DNA of 60,928 bases, from assembly GCA_030681515.1 (NCBI GenBank), contig JAUXSE010000032.1, positions 1-60,928 of the forward strand, in the 5' to 3' direction. The position numbers were made by a program, and so were the translations under genes. Source of the stretch: Geothrix sp. (GTDB taxonomy: Bacteria > Acidobacteriota > Holophagae > Holophagales > Holophagaceae). Positions 52,938 through 60,928 of the stretch are shown here, piece after piece. How positions within the stretch are numbered: position 1 is the first letter of the stretch; each line of letters begins with the position of its first letter. The notes beneath the pieces were generated by a model. It was not told the origin of the DNA, did no database searches, and saw only the letters and a program-made list of their open reading frames with translations.

Positions 52938-54425
52938 CTACTTCTTTTTGGGGTAGGTGATGATGATGTTGACCCGGCGGTTTTCCGCCTGGCCCTCGGC
53001 AGTCGCGTTGTAGGCGATTTGCCGGGTGCGGCCGAATCCTTCCGGGGAAAGCCTGGAACGCTCGATCCCGAAATTATCCACCAGGTAATTCACCACGTTC
53101 TCGGCGCGGCGCTTGGACATGTCCATGGCCAGTTCCGGGGTGGCCTGCAGGTTACCTGTGTGCCCTTCCACCGTCGCGTTGACGGAGGCGTTCGCCTTCA
53201 GGAAATTGGCCACCTTGCGGAGGTCCTCACGGTGCTTCGGTAGGACCTCGGCCGATTTCGCGTCGAACTCGATTTCCAGCGCCATGGTGACCCTGGAGGG
53301 GACCACCCGGAGCCCCTCGATATCCGTCACGCAGGGGACAACGGCATTGATGCGCCGGTTCGCCCGCTTTCCTTCCTCGGTGCTGTTGTCCGCCACGGGG
53401 CGGGAATCGCCGTACCCAACGGCCTTCAGGCGGGAACGGTCAATGTGTGTCTTGTCCACCAGATAGGCCACGACGCTTTCGGCCCGTTCGAGGGACAGCT
53501 TCATGTTGTGTTCAACGGGCCCCACATTATCCGTATGGCCTTCGATCACGGCCGTGGTCTGGGGGTACTTCGTCAGGAAGGTGCCTACCACCGCGAGCTT
53601 CTCGCTGTCATCCCGCTGGAGGTCGGCCTCGTCAATCTCGAAGGTGAGGTCGAGGATGGCGCAGTATTCCTGGGTCTTCACCGGGGGCGGTGCCACCACC
53701 ACGGGTGCGACATACACCTCGGGTGCAGCCGCCTGGGCCACAGGTTCCGGCGCCGGCGGAGGAGTGGGGGCCGGGGCCTTCCGGCCGAACCGGAAGAGCA
53801 CGCCAACCGAAGCAAGGTCAATGTCGCCCTTGCTGTTCACGGCATCGTTGATCCGGTAGCGTTCCACTTCGGCACGCACCCCGAAAGAGCGGGTGAAATC
53901 GTACTGAAGCCCCACGCCGAACTTGTAGTTCGTATCGCGCTTGCTGGGGGTGGGATTGAGCACCGTGACCGCTCCGGTTCCCGTGAAGGAATCCTTGGCC
54001 TCTGCGTGGATCACGCCGGCCCGGGCAAATGCCGAAAACCGCTCGGTGAAGGGCAGACTGAAGACCAGGTCGAAATTCAGTCCCTTGAGCTTGATATCGC
54101 CGTTGAGGGTTCCCGCGGGCAACGTGGCCGCGGTGAATCCGAACTTTCCCAGATCGAAGTAGCCGCCTTCAAGGGCGAAGTACTTGTTCATCTGGTAGCC
54201 ACCGAACAGTTTGTAACCGAGGTTGCTATCGCGATCGCTGATCGAGGTCGTGGTCAGGCCCCCCGCCAGCAGTCCGTTGATGATCCCCTGATCGTCGATT
54301 TTGGCTCTCGACTGGCCGACATTGGCTCCGACATACCAGCCTGATTCCTGCGCCATGGCGAAGGGGCTGGCGATGATGCTGAGAGCCAACAGACGCAGCA
54401 TCCCTGAGGCTTTTGCTGTTTTCAT
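52938..54425 (-). CDS. outer-membrane OmpA-type protein with two C-terminal OmpA domains
   Basis: The product has 495 residues. After a signal peptide (cleavage after FAMA) comes an eight-stranded barrel-like domain to about 215 (QESGWYVGANVGQSRA, YKLFGGYQMNKYFALEGGY, FGVRAEVERYRI). A proline/alanine linker (APAPTPPPAPEPVAQA) follows, then two OmpA peptidoglycan-binding domains, about 265-370 (DLTFEIDEADLQRD, EGHTDNVGPVEHNMKLSLERAESV) and 380-495 (EIEFDAKSAEVLPKH, EGHTGNLQAT, SKRRAENVVNYL). Two tandem OmpA domains are unusual. The gene lies 39 bp after the DUF3494 gene and is probably transcribed with it. Confidence 0.88.
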   Translation of the reverse strand: MKTAKASGMLRLLALSIIASPFAMAQESGWYVGANVGQSRAKIDDQGIINGLLAGGLTTTSISDRDSNLGYKLFGGYQMNKYFALEGGYFDLGKFGFTAATLPAGTLNGDIKLKGLNFDLVFSLPFTERFSAFARAGVIHAEAKDSFTGTGAVTVLNPTPSKRDTNYKFGVGLQYDFTRSFGVRAEVERYRINDAVNSKGDIDLASVGVLFRFGRKAPAPTPPPAPEPVAQAAAPEVYVAPVVVAPPPVKTQEYCAILDLTFEIDEADLQRDDSEKLAVVGTFLTKYPQTTAVIEGHTDNVGPVEHNMKLSLERAESVVAYLVDKTHIDRSRLKAVGYGDSRPVADNSTEEGKRANRRINAVVPCVTDIEGLRVVPSRVTMALEIEFDAKSAEVLPKHREDLRKVANFLKANASVNATVEGHTGNLQATPELAMDMSKRRAENVVNYLVDNFGIERSRLSPEGFGRTRQIAYNATAEGQAENRRVNIIITYPKKK

Positions 54426-54464
54426 ATGTTCTCCAAAGAAAGATGTACCGTCTGCATGAGGGGA

Positions 54465-56309
54465 TTAAGGAGCGGGAACATTGACAGTGTTGGTGTCCAG
54501 GGCGATCGTGCCGGCCGTGATGGCTCCGGCGAGGATCCGGCCATTGATCACGGCACCGGTCATGCACGTGGCGTCACGGCCCGTGATGATGCTCCCGTAG
54601 AAGGTCGTGCCAACGCCGACCGTGGCGTCCTGAGTGGGAACCCAGAACACGTTCTTGGCCTGGGCGCCGTTGGCCAGGGACATGCTGGCCCCGGTTGTCA
54701 GCGAGGAACCGATCTGGAAGACCCAGACGGCATTCGCGTTGCCGCCGGCGTCGAGAATCAGGGGGGTCGAGACCAGGATGGTGCTGCCGGACGTATAGGT
54801 TCCGGGAGGAATGCCCAGAGGATAGACGGCGGAGATGTCCGCGCCCGCAGTGACGGTGGTTCCGGGAGGCAAGCCCTTGGCCTGGTTGTACGCGATCAGC
54901 AGATCGGCTCGCGCCTGGGCGGACACCGTGTCATTGATGTGGATCGTGCCGTTCACCTGCACCGGCAGCAACCCATTGGAGGTGCCTGGATCCAGGGAGA
55001 CATCGCCGTTGATCATCGTGCCGGCACCGGTATTGGTGATGGCAGAGGTGGCCATGATCCCGAAGGTTGCCGCCGAACCGAGGGAGACTGGGCCAGGGAC
55101 GACGGCAGTGCCGGTGGTGAAGGTCCAGGGATTGGGAATCAACCCAGAGGCCAGGGCGACGCCAGCCAGGTCCGTCGCAGCCGTGGTCACGGTGGCGGTG
55201 TACTGCGTGCTGGCAGTCAGCGGGCTGGTGGGTGTGAAGGTGGCAATATTGGTCAGCGCATCGTAGGTGACTGCACCGAGCACCAGAGCACCCAAGGGGG
55301 GGCCGGTGGGCTGAACAGTGAAGGTGACGGTGGTGAGGGTCAACGGGTCCATCGCCTTGCTGAAGGTGGCATTGACAGTGGCGTTGAGCGCCACGTTCGT
55401 GGCCAGATCGGCAGGGTTGGTCAGGGTGATGGTGGGCGGGGCTACGACGATGGCATCCGTGGTGAAGGTCCACACATAGTTGCTGGCCGCGGGCAGGGCC
55501 GCCTGATTGCCGGCCAGTTGATTGCCGGCCAGATCGGTGGCTGCGGTGGTGACGGTGGCGGTGTAGGTGGTGCTGGCGACAAGGGCGGCCGTCGGCGTGA
55601 AGACCGCGATCCGCGAGGCGTAGGTGACGCCACCGGCGACGGCGGTCAGGCCAGGTCCCGTCAGCGTGAAGCTGGCAGCGGTGAGCGTGGCGGGCGCCAT
55701 GTCTTCCGTGAAGGCGGCGCTGATCGCCGTGTTGGTCGCCACGGCCAGGGTGGGGCCAGGCGTTGAGGTGACAGGCACGGTGACGGTGACGCGGGGACGG
55801 GTGGTGTCCGGGACGATACCGGTCGTGAAGGTCCAGACATAATTGCTGGCCGCGGGTAGAGCGGCCTGATTGCCGGCCAGCTGATTACCGGCCACGTCGG
55901 TGGCCACGGTCGTAATGGTGGCGGTGTAGGTGGTGCTGGCGGTGAGCACTGCCGTCGGAGTGAAGGTCGCCGTTCGGGAGGCATAAGTCACGGTGCCCGT
56001 GACGGCTGTCGTGCCAGGTCCCGTCACCGTGAAACTGGTGCCGGTGATCGTGGCGGGGGCCATGTCTTTCGTGAAGGCGGCCGTGATGGCGGTGTTGATG
56101 GCCACGCCCGTCGTCGGACCGGGAATCGTGGTGGCGGGTACGGTGAGCGTCACGCGGGGACGGGCGTCGAGGGTTGCGGTGGTGCCGCCTCCGCCCAGGA
56201 TCGGCGCCCGGCTTCCTTCGCCGGTACTGCCGCACGCGACCGCCAGGGCGATCGACAGCAGAGCCACGGACCACATCAATGGCCTGGTCATACTTTTAAG
56301 TTTGTTCAT
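54465..56309 (-). CDS. Ig-like/DUF3494 ice-binding-like surface lipoprotein
   Basis: The product has 614 residues. A signal segment (MWSVALLSIALAVACGS) ends in a near-lipobox AVAC, so it is probably lipid-anchored. Three bacterial Ig-like (Big_5) repeats follow, each with the PRVTVTVP..T.PGP...A.NTAI.AAFT.DMAPAT pattern, at about 50-160, 170-280 and 290-395. The first two repeats are nearly identical at DNA level, including the TDVAGNQLAGNQAALPAAS run. The C-terminal 200 residues match DUF3494, the ice-binding-protein fold (LGSAATFGIMATSAITNTG, GTYTSGSTILVSTPLILDAGG, AQAKNVFWVPTQDATVG). Adhesion or ice/mineral surface binding is likely. A sigma54 promoter candidate lies at 56561-56574. Confidence 0.88.
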   Translation of the reverse strand: MNKLKSMTRPLMWSVALLSIALAVACGSTGEGSRAPILGGGGTTATLDARPRVTLTVPATTIPGPTTGVAINTAITAAFTKDMAPATITGTSFTVTGPGTTAVTGTVTYASRTATFTPTAVLTASTTYTATITTVATDVAGNQLAGNQAALPAASNYVWTFTTGIVPDTTRPRVTVTVPVTSTPGPTLAVATNTAISAAFTEDMAPATLTAASFTLTGPGLTAVAGGVTYASRIAVFTPTAALVASTTYTATVTTAATDLAGNQLAGNQAALPAASNYVWTFTTDAIVVAPPTITLTNPADLATNVALNATVNATFSKAMDPLTLTTVTFTVQPTGPPLGALVLGAVTYDALTNIATFTPTSPLTASTQYTATVTTAATDLAGVALASGLIPNPWTFTTGTAVVPGPVSLGSAATFGIMATSAITNTGAGTMINGDVSLDPGTSNGLLPVQVNGTIHINDTVSAQARADLLIAYNQAKGLPPGTTVTAGADISAVYPLGIPPGTYTSGSTILVSTPLILDAGGNANAVWVFQIGSSLTTGASMSLANGAQAKNVFWVPTQDATVGVGTTFYGSIITGRDATCMTGAVINGRILAGAITAGTIALDTNTVNVPAP

Positions 56310-56560
56310 GTGCTTCTCCTCTATGGGTCTGATCCAGAATCGGATCGTTGAAACAGGGCGATCCCAGGCCGAGGCGCGCGGTGGCGCACGGCAGCACTGC
56401 GGTGAACTGCATCTTCAGATGAGGGGCTGTTGCCATCAGCCCATGTCGTGGGTGCCGTTAAGGATCCTTGGTTGACTGGCTGGGGGTCCGGTTATCGGGG
56501 GCCGAACCTATGGAAGTGGGTGTCCTCATGAATGGTTCCTTCAATTACCGTTTTAATAGG

Positions 56561-56574
56561 GCATTTTTTGTGCC
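56561..56574 (-). promoter_or_regulatory. candidate sigma54 promoter of the DUF3494/OmpA genes
   Basis: Read on the minus strand, CGGCACAAAAAATGCC keeps GGCAC, exact GG-N10-GC spacing and TGC, close to the sigma54 consensus. It points toward the DUF3494 gene about 250 bp downstream and lies beside the divergent gene for a sigma54 activator at 56605, its likely regulator. The rest of 56310-56604 shows nothing else that I can support. Confidence 0.6.
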
Positions 56575-56604
56575 GATTCATAAAATCCAGCAATTAATAG
56601 AGTT

Positions 56605-58350
56605 ATGATATTTAAATATATCATCACCATGGCGTACCCCATCAAGATGAAGTACTCTTTCAGTCAATTCGAAGGGCAGAGCCACATCATGCGTGCCGAC
56701 AATCTGGATCACAAGGAGCTGCTGGATCTGGACCCGGAGGGGGGCGTCATCCGGTTCGCCGGACAGCGCGCCATCCTGATGGATGCCGTGGCGATGGGGC
56801 TCTTACGCAAGTACCTGGTCGAGAATTTCGGAATTACGGCCGCCCGCACGGTGCTCACCCAGTTCGGCTTCGCCCATGGCTGGCGCATGGCCGAAGCCAT
56901 TCAGACCGAGTTCAAGTGGGACAACGACGACGAATGGCGCCACGCCTGCACCCGCATCCACACCCTTGAAGGCCTCTTCAGCATCGCGTCGGAGGGCCGC
57001 GACCCCCTTTCCAAAGAAGGCATGATGCTGGGCGCCTCCTACGAGGCGGAGCAGCACCTCCTGCATTTCGGCCGCGCGGATGTGCCGATGTGCTGGACCA
57101 TCAGTGGTCTCATCAGTGGCTACCTCAGCCGAACCACCGGCAAAGAAATCTTCGTCCTCGAAGACCGCTGCATGGGCAAAGGGGATGCGGGTTGCCACCT
57201 GTTCGGCCGCACCCGCGAAGGCTGGGGGGACGAACGGGCCGATGAGCTGCGTTTCTACACGCCCACCCGCCTGGCGGATTGCCTCGATGTCTCGATCCAC
57301 CGCGTCACGGAGACCTTGAAGGCCGCCGAACGGAAGCTCCATGAGCACCGCCGGGCACTGGTTCGTGTTACCCGGGATATTGAGGAACCACAACTGGGCA
57401 TCGTGGCCAAGAGCCCTGCCATGCGGCAGCTCGTGGACCTGGCCCGCCGCGTGGCCAAGGTTGATTCCACCGTCCTCGTTTCCGGAGAAAGCGGATCGGG
57501 CAAGGAGCGCATCGCCCGGCTGGTCCACGAACAGTCCACCCTGGCGGCTGGCCCGTTCATTGCGGTCAACTGCGGCGCCATTACGGAGACCCTGCTCGAA
57601 AGCGAGCTCTTCGGCCATGCCCGTGGCGCGTTCACCGGCGCGACCCACGACCGGCCGGGCCTGTTTGAAGCCGCCCACGGCGGGACGCTGCTCCTTGACG
57701 AAGTGGGTGAGGTCTCGCCGGGCATGCAGGTCAAGCTCCTGCGGGCCCTCCAGGAGCGCGAAATCAGGCGCGTTGGCGAGAACAAGAACCGGAAGGTGGA
57801 CGTGCGCATCATCGCGGCGACCAACCGCAACCTTGCCCTCGGAGTCGCGGGCGGCATCTTCCGTCAGGACCTCTACTACCGGCTCAAGGTCGTCGAGCTG
57901 CACGTGCCGGCGCTCCGCGAACGCCGCGATGACATTCTGCCCCTCGCCCGCATATTGCTCGCGGGCTCTGCCCTGTGGATGAAACGCAAGATCTCAGGAC
58001 TCTCCCCGGCCGCGACGGATCAGCTCCTTCGCTACACGTGGCCGGGCAACGTCCGCGAGCTTGAGAACGCCATGGAGCGGGCTGTCGCACTCGCGCCTGG
58101 AATGCGCGTGGAACTCGAGGACCTGCCCGAAGAGATCCGCCAGGCCTGTCCCGTGCCCGTGGCCAATGTGGGGACCGTCCAACCCCTGGAAGAGGTCGAG
58201 AAGGAATACATCCTGGCGGTGCTGGGCCTGAACAACGGCAATCAAACCCGCACCGCCGAGCAACTCCAGATCGGCTCGGCGACCCTCTACCGGAAGCTCA
58301 AAAGCTATGGCTTGATCGGCCGCGAACGGGCGGTTCGGAAGACCACCTGA
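56605..58350 (+). CDS. sigma54-dependent activator with XylR-N and V4R domains
   Basis: The product has 581 residues from 56605; in-frame ATGs at 56629 and 56647 are equally possible because none has a clear ribosome-binding site. Domains in order: XylR_N-like (about 25-120), V4R ligand-binding (about 150-210, LEDRCMGKGDAGCHLFG), AAA+ sigma54-interaction (Walker A SGESGSGKE near 295, the essential loop ARGAFTGATHD near 340, Walker B GGTLLLDEVGEVSPGMQ, arginine finger region) and a Fis-type HTH at the end (QTRTAEQLQIGSATLYRKLKSYG). Proteins of this layout (XylR, PoxR) sense small, often aromatic molecules. The divergent DUF3494 gene has a sigma54 promoter candidate, a probable target. Confidence 0.93.
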   Translation: MIFKYIITMAYPIKMKYSFSQFEGQSHIMRADNLDHKELLDLDPEGGVIRFAGQRAILMDAVAMGLLRKYLVENFGITAARTVLTQFGFAHGWRMAEAIQTEFKWDNDDEWRHACTRIHTLEGLFSIASEGRDPLSKEGMMLGASYEAEQHLLHFGRADVPMCWTISGLISGYLSRTTGKEIFVLEDRCMGKGDAGCHLFGRTREGWGDERADELRFYTPTRLADCLDVSIHRVTETLKAAERKLHEHRRALVRVTRDIEEPQLGIVAKSPAMRQLVDLARRVAKVDSTVLVSGESGSGKERIARLVHEQSTLAAGPFIAVNCGAITETLLESELFGHARGAFTGATHDRPGLFEAAHGGTLLLDEVGEVSPGMQVKLLRALQEREIRRVGENKNRKVDVRIIAATNRNLALGVAGGIFRQDLYYRLKVVELHVPALRERRDDILPLARILLAGSALWMKRKISGLSPAATDQLLRYTWPGNVRELENAMERAVALAPGMRVELEDLPEEIRQACPVPVANVGTVQPLEEVEKEYILAVLGLNNGNQTRTAEQLQIGSATLYRKLKSYGLIGRERAVRKTT

Positions 58351-58381
58351 GCCACCACCCTAGACGGATCCTGAGGTTCGA

Positions 58382-59290
58382 TCACAAATCATAGAGGGTG
58401 TCGCCATTAGCGACGGCGGCCAATGCGGCGCCGGTTTCAAGGCCGATGCGGACTTTCAACTTGAAGCGGCTGTGTTCGTTGAAGCGGTCCAGGGCCTCGA
58501 CCACGTCCATGGCCTTCTGCGCCGCGCGGATGGTTTGAATCGCCACCGCGTCGGACAACCCTATGGAAGCCAGGTAGGCATCGCCGATGGACCGGCTCCG
58601 ATCCAGGCCCGGGTCGCCGCCGCTGCTATCAAAGCGGTTGGAGATATCCTTCAGCACCCCCACCAGCACCTCGCCGCTCGCGCCTTCCGAAAAGGCCGTG
58701 AACTCCAGGAGATCAGCAAACAGCACCGTCACTTCCGCGAAGCTTTCGGTGATGAGCTCCGTGAAACTCCCGGTCGTGGCCATGGGGCGCCCCTTCAGGT
58801 GCTCCACAATGGAGTAGGGCAGGGCATTGAGCAGCAGCCGCTCGGACATCTTCTGTTCCGCCGTGACGCGATCGTAGAGCCGCTTGGTTTCCAGGTGCAA
58901 CAGGCGGACCTCCAGCATGTTGTGAACCCGGATCAATACTTCGGCGAGATCGAATGGTTTGCTGACGAAATCCTTGGCCCCCGCGTTCAAGGCGCGCAGC
59001 TTGTGCTCCGGCTGGGCGGTGATCACGAGGACGGGAAGGTAGCCGCCAGCCTCGATTTCCTTCAGGTTTTCCATCACCTGGAAGCCATCCATGCCGGGCA
59101 TCTGGAGATCAAGCAGGATCAAGTCATAACGGTTGAGGAGGTGGAGCTCGCAGACCTTTTCTGGATCCATCGTGGAGGTGATGGCATCGTAACCGGCCCC
59201 GCGAAGCATCTGGTCGAGCAGCAGGATATTGGCTTCCTGATCGTCCACGATGAGGATCTTGCCGTGAAGAATGTCGCTGGTAGTAATCAT
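58382..59290 (-). CDS. response regulator with truncated adenylate/guanylate cyclase domain
   Basis: The product has 302 residues. The receiver has YDLILLDLQMPGMDGF (Asp near 60) and DFVSKPFDLAE. The class III cyclase domain from about 175 keeps both metal aspartates (VTVLFADLLEFTAF and RSIGDAYLAS) but stops at VANGDTLYDL. There, family members continue YD.WG.TVN.ASR with the catalytic Asn and Arg. TGA replaces the expected TGG and no homologous sequence follows. The domain therefore lacks its last 30-40 residues and is probably inactive as a cyclase; it might bind nucleotide or work as a heterodimer. Its stop is close to the convergent sigma54 activator. Confidence 0.85.
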   Translation of the reverse strand: MITTSDILHGKILIVDDQEANILLLDQMLRGAGYDAITSTMDPEKVCELHLLNRYDLILLDLQMPGMDGFQVMENLKEIEAGGYLPVLVITAQPEHKLRALNAGAKDFVSKPFDLAEVLIRVHNMLEVRLLHLETKRLYDRVTAEQKMSERLLLNALPYSIVEHLKGRPMATTGSFTELITESFAEVTVLFADLLEFTAFSEGASGEVLVGVLKDISNRFDSSGGDPGLDRSRSIGDAYLASIGLSDAVAIQTIRAAQKAMDVVEALDRFNEHSRFKLKVRIGLETGAALAAVANGDTLYDL

Positions 59291-60928
59291 GTGAGCTGCG
59301 GTCCCTTCTGGAGGCCGATCAGATGGTGTGGCGATTTCAACACCCCATCAATCGCCGCCATTAACGCTTGGACATTGATGGGCTTGGTCAGATATTGGTC
59401 GAATCCCAGCTCCAGTCCATGATGGATGTCACCCCGCATGGCATTGGCGCTGATGGCAATCATGGGGATGTGCATCGTCTCAGGATCATTGCGCAGGATT
59501 TTAAAAGCATCGAACCCGCTGATATCAGGCAGATTGATGTCCATCAGGATCAACTCCGGACGCTGCTTGCGCGCGAGTTCAATGCCGAGGCGCCCGTTCA
59601 CGGCTGTCAGCAAGTGCAGGTCGGGGCGACGTCCGATGAGTTGCTCGACCAGCAGCAGGTTGGCCGGATTGTCCTCGACATAGAGAAGGGTGCGCCGCAG
59701 CGCCGCAGGCTCACCCTGACCGGTCTCGATGGCCTCCGGTGTGAGGACTTTGAGGGCAAGGCACGGCGCAGCCACCGAGCTCAGCTCGAACCAGAACACG
59801 CTGCCCACGCCGACGGTGCTTTCCACGCCGATCGAACCACCCATCAGTTCCACCAGGAGTTTGCTCATCACGAGCCCGATGCCGGTGCCTTCCTCGCTGC
59901 TGCGCTCCTGGCCCAGCCGGTTGAACGGCTGAAAGAGCTGCAGCAGCTTGTCTGGAGGCAAGCCCATGCCGCTGTCCATGATGCTGATGCGGATGCGCTC
60001 CGGGGTGGCCCGGATGCAGTCAACGACGACCGTTCCCCCGGGCCGGTTGTATTTGATCGCGTTGGAAAGCAGGTTGATGAGCACCTGCTTCACCCGGGTC
60101 CGGTCCGCCTGGATGAAGAGGAGGGCATCGAACTGAGGCATGGTCAGCTTGATCTCTCGCTTTTGCCGCTCGGGCTCGATCATGGCCTCGCATTCGAGCA
60201 TGACCTCGGCCAGCGACACCGGCTCCACGGACAGTGATAACTTCCCGGATTCAACCACCGAAAGATCGAGGATCTCGTTGATCAACTCCAGCAGATACCA
60301 GCCCGCGTGGAGGATCTGCTTGATGTTCCCCTTCTGGGTCGGAGTGACCTGCGGGAAGTCGGAGTCAATCAACTGCGCGAAGCCCAGGATCGCATTGAGG
60401 GGCGACCGCAACTCATGGCTCATGCTGGAAAGGAACTCGGATTTGGCGCGGTTGGCCTTTTCTGCCGCGAGTTTGGCACTCTCCAGCTCGGCATTCTTAT
60501 CCTGCAATTCCTGGTTCAGCAGGACCCGCTCTGCCTCGACCCGCTTGCGCGCCGTATTGTCGGTGCCGATCAACAGGTAGCCGATGATGCCGCTTTGAAT
60601 ATCGCGCAAGGCCGTGACCGACACCACCGCCGGGAAGCGGCTTCCGTCCTTGCGGATGTAGGTCAGCTCATAGATGTCCTCGATGCCCCGCGAAGCCTTG
60701 AACACCAGGGCCTCGAAGCCGGGCGTGATCGGGGTCTCCAGCTCCAGGCTCAGCGCCCTGGCCCGTTCAATCACTTCGGTGGCGTCGGAAATGTCAGCCG
60801 GGGTGACCTTGTTCATCACCTCGGCGGCCTCGTAGCCCAGCATCCGCTCAGCCCCGACGTTGAAGATCTGAATGACGCCCTTCGCGTCGGTGGCGATGCT
60901 GGAGAAATTGGCGCTGTTGAAAATGGCG
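59287..60928 (-). CDS. hybrid sensor histidine kinase (PAS-HisKA-HATPase-receiver), N-terminus off the edge
   Basis: The frame stays open to the right edge, so at least 546 residues are present and the N-terminus is missing. Visible order: a PAS domain (IFNSANFSSIATDAKGVIQIFNVGAERMLGYE through YIRKDGSRFPAVVSV and IGYLLIGTDNTARK), a coiled linker, HisKA with the phospho-acceptor in SSMSHELRSPLNAILGF, HATPase (LSNAIKYN, MDSGMGLPPD, GTGIGLVMSKLL) and a C-terminal receiver (LLYVEDNPANLLLVEQ, Asp in ELILMDINLPDISGFD). The stop overlaps the start of the receiver-cyclase gene, so the two are coupled and probably form a phosphorelay. Confidence 0.93.
   Translation of the reverse strand, partial: AIFNSANFSSIATDAKGVIQIFNVGAERMLGYEAAEVMNKVTPADISDATEVIERARALSLELETPITPGFEALVFKASRGIEDIYELTYIRKDGSRFPAVVSVTALRDIQSGIIGYLLIGTDNTARKRVEAERVLLNQELQDKNAELESAKLAAEKANRAKSEFLSSMSHELRSPLNAILGFAQLIDSDFPQVTPTQKGNIKQILHAGWYLLELINEILDLSVVESGKLSLSVEPVSLAEVMLECEAMIEPERQKREIKLTMPQFDALLFIQADRTRVKQVLINLLSNAIKYNRPGGTVVVDCIRATPERIRISIMDSGMGLPPDKLLQLFQPFNRLGQERSSEEGTGIGLVMSKLLVELMGGSIGVESTVGVGSVFWFELSSVAAPCLALKVLTPEAIETGQGEPAALRRTLLYVEDNPANLLLVEQLIGRRPDLHLLTAVNGRLGIELARKQRPELILMDINLPDISGFDAFKILRNDPETMHIPMIAISANAMRGDIHHGLELGFDQYLTKPINVQALMAAIDGVLKSPHHLIGLQKGPQLT

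Overview
The window is a GC-rich (about two-thirds GC by eye) Gram-negative chromosome segment. Outer-membrane proteins (a Tsx-like channel, two OmpA-domain proteins), a Tsx/BMP/ABC purine uptake route, the tmRNA tag ANDNFELALAA and the gene style suggest an Acidobacteriota member, perhaps of the Holophagae/Geothrix type. That placement is an inference from general resemblance; there is no rRNA or marker phylogeny here.

Layout. 1-4.4 kb: housekeeping genes (a DinG-type helicase cut by the window edge, rlmH, a lipoprotein, a decayed gene, a CPBP protease, a 3-methyladenine glycosylase) and a complete tmRNA gene with terminator. 4.47-6.9 kb: a small island behind ssrA made of a structured repeat family and a three-gene, translationally coupled operon (TIGR04255 protein, a MazE-tail protein, a PemK/MazF toxin) whose base composition looks lower in GC than its surroundings. 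7.1-13.1 kb, plus strand: gdhA, a 1004-residue receiver/PEP-synthase-like fusion, an RpiR regulator and a nucleoside deaminase.

13.3-43.1 kb is one large purine-catabolism region, almost all on the minus strand. It contains two nucleoside/purine ABC transporters of the NupABC type, two BMP-family binding proteins, a Tsx-like outer-membrane channel, a three-subunit xanthine-dehydrogenase-type molybdenum hydroxylase, a fused selenium-dependent xanthine dehydrogenase, and the ygfK, ygeY, ygeW, hydA and ssnA genes that travel with selenium-dependent molybdenum hydroxylases. Two fold-type II PLP enzymes, a GuaD guanine deaminase and three near-identical sigma70-type promoters (TTGAC[C/T]-N16-TA...) complete it. 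Read together: import of purines, deamination of guanine to xanthine, hydroxylation, ring opening and use of the ureido/carbamoyl and amino-acid products.

43.2-60.9 kb is a signalling and envelope-stress region: an HD-GYP response regulator, a secreted Q/R/E-rich protein, a phospholipase-D-type synthase, DUF1003, YtxH, DUF948, Dps-like, BON and 49-residue membrane proteins, two OmpA-domain proteins, a DUF3494 ice-binding-like lipoprotein, a divergent sigma54 activator with XylR-N and V4R domains, a truncated receiver-cyclase and a hybrid histidine kinase running off the right edge. Two GG-N10-GC sites look like sigma54 promoters.

The points most worth a second look are the post-ssrA structured repeats, whose stems change in a compensated way between copies; the TIGR04255/MazE-tail/MazF operon enclosed by those repeats; a 198-bp symmetric element carrying two inverted triplets of a 10-bp-spaced heptamer at 17.0-17.2 kb; and the purine/selenium region with its shared promoter pattern.
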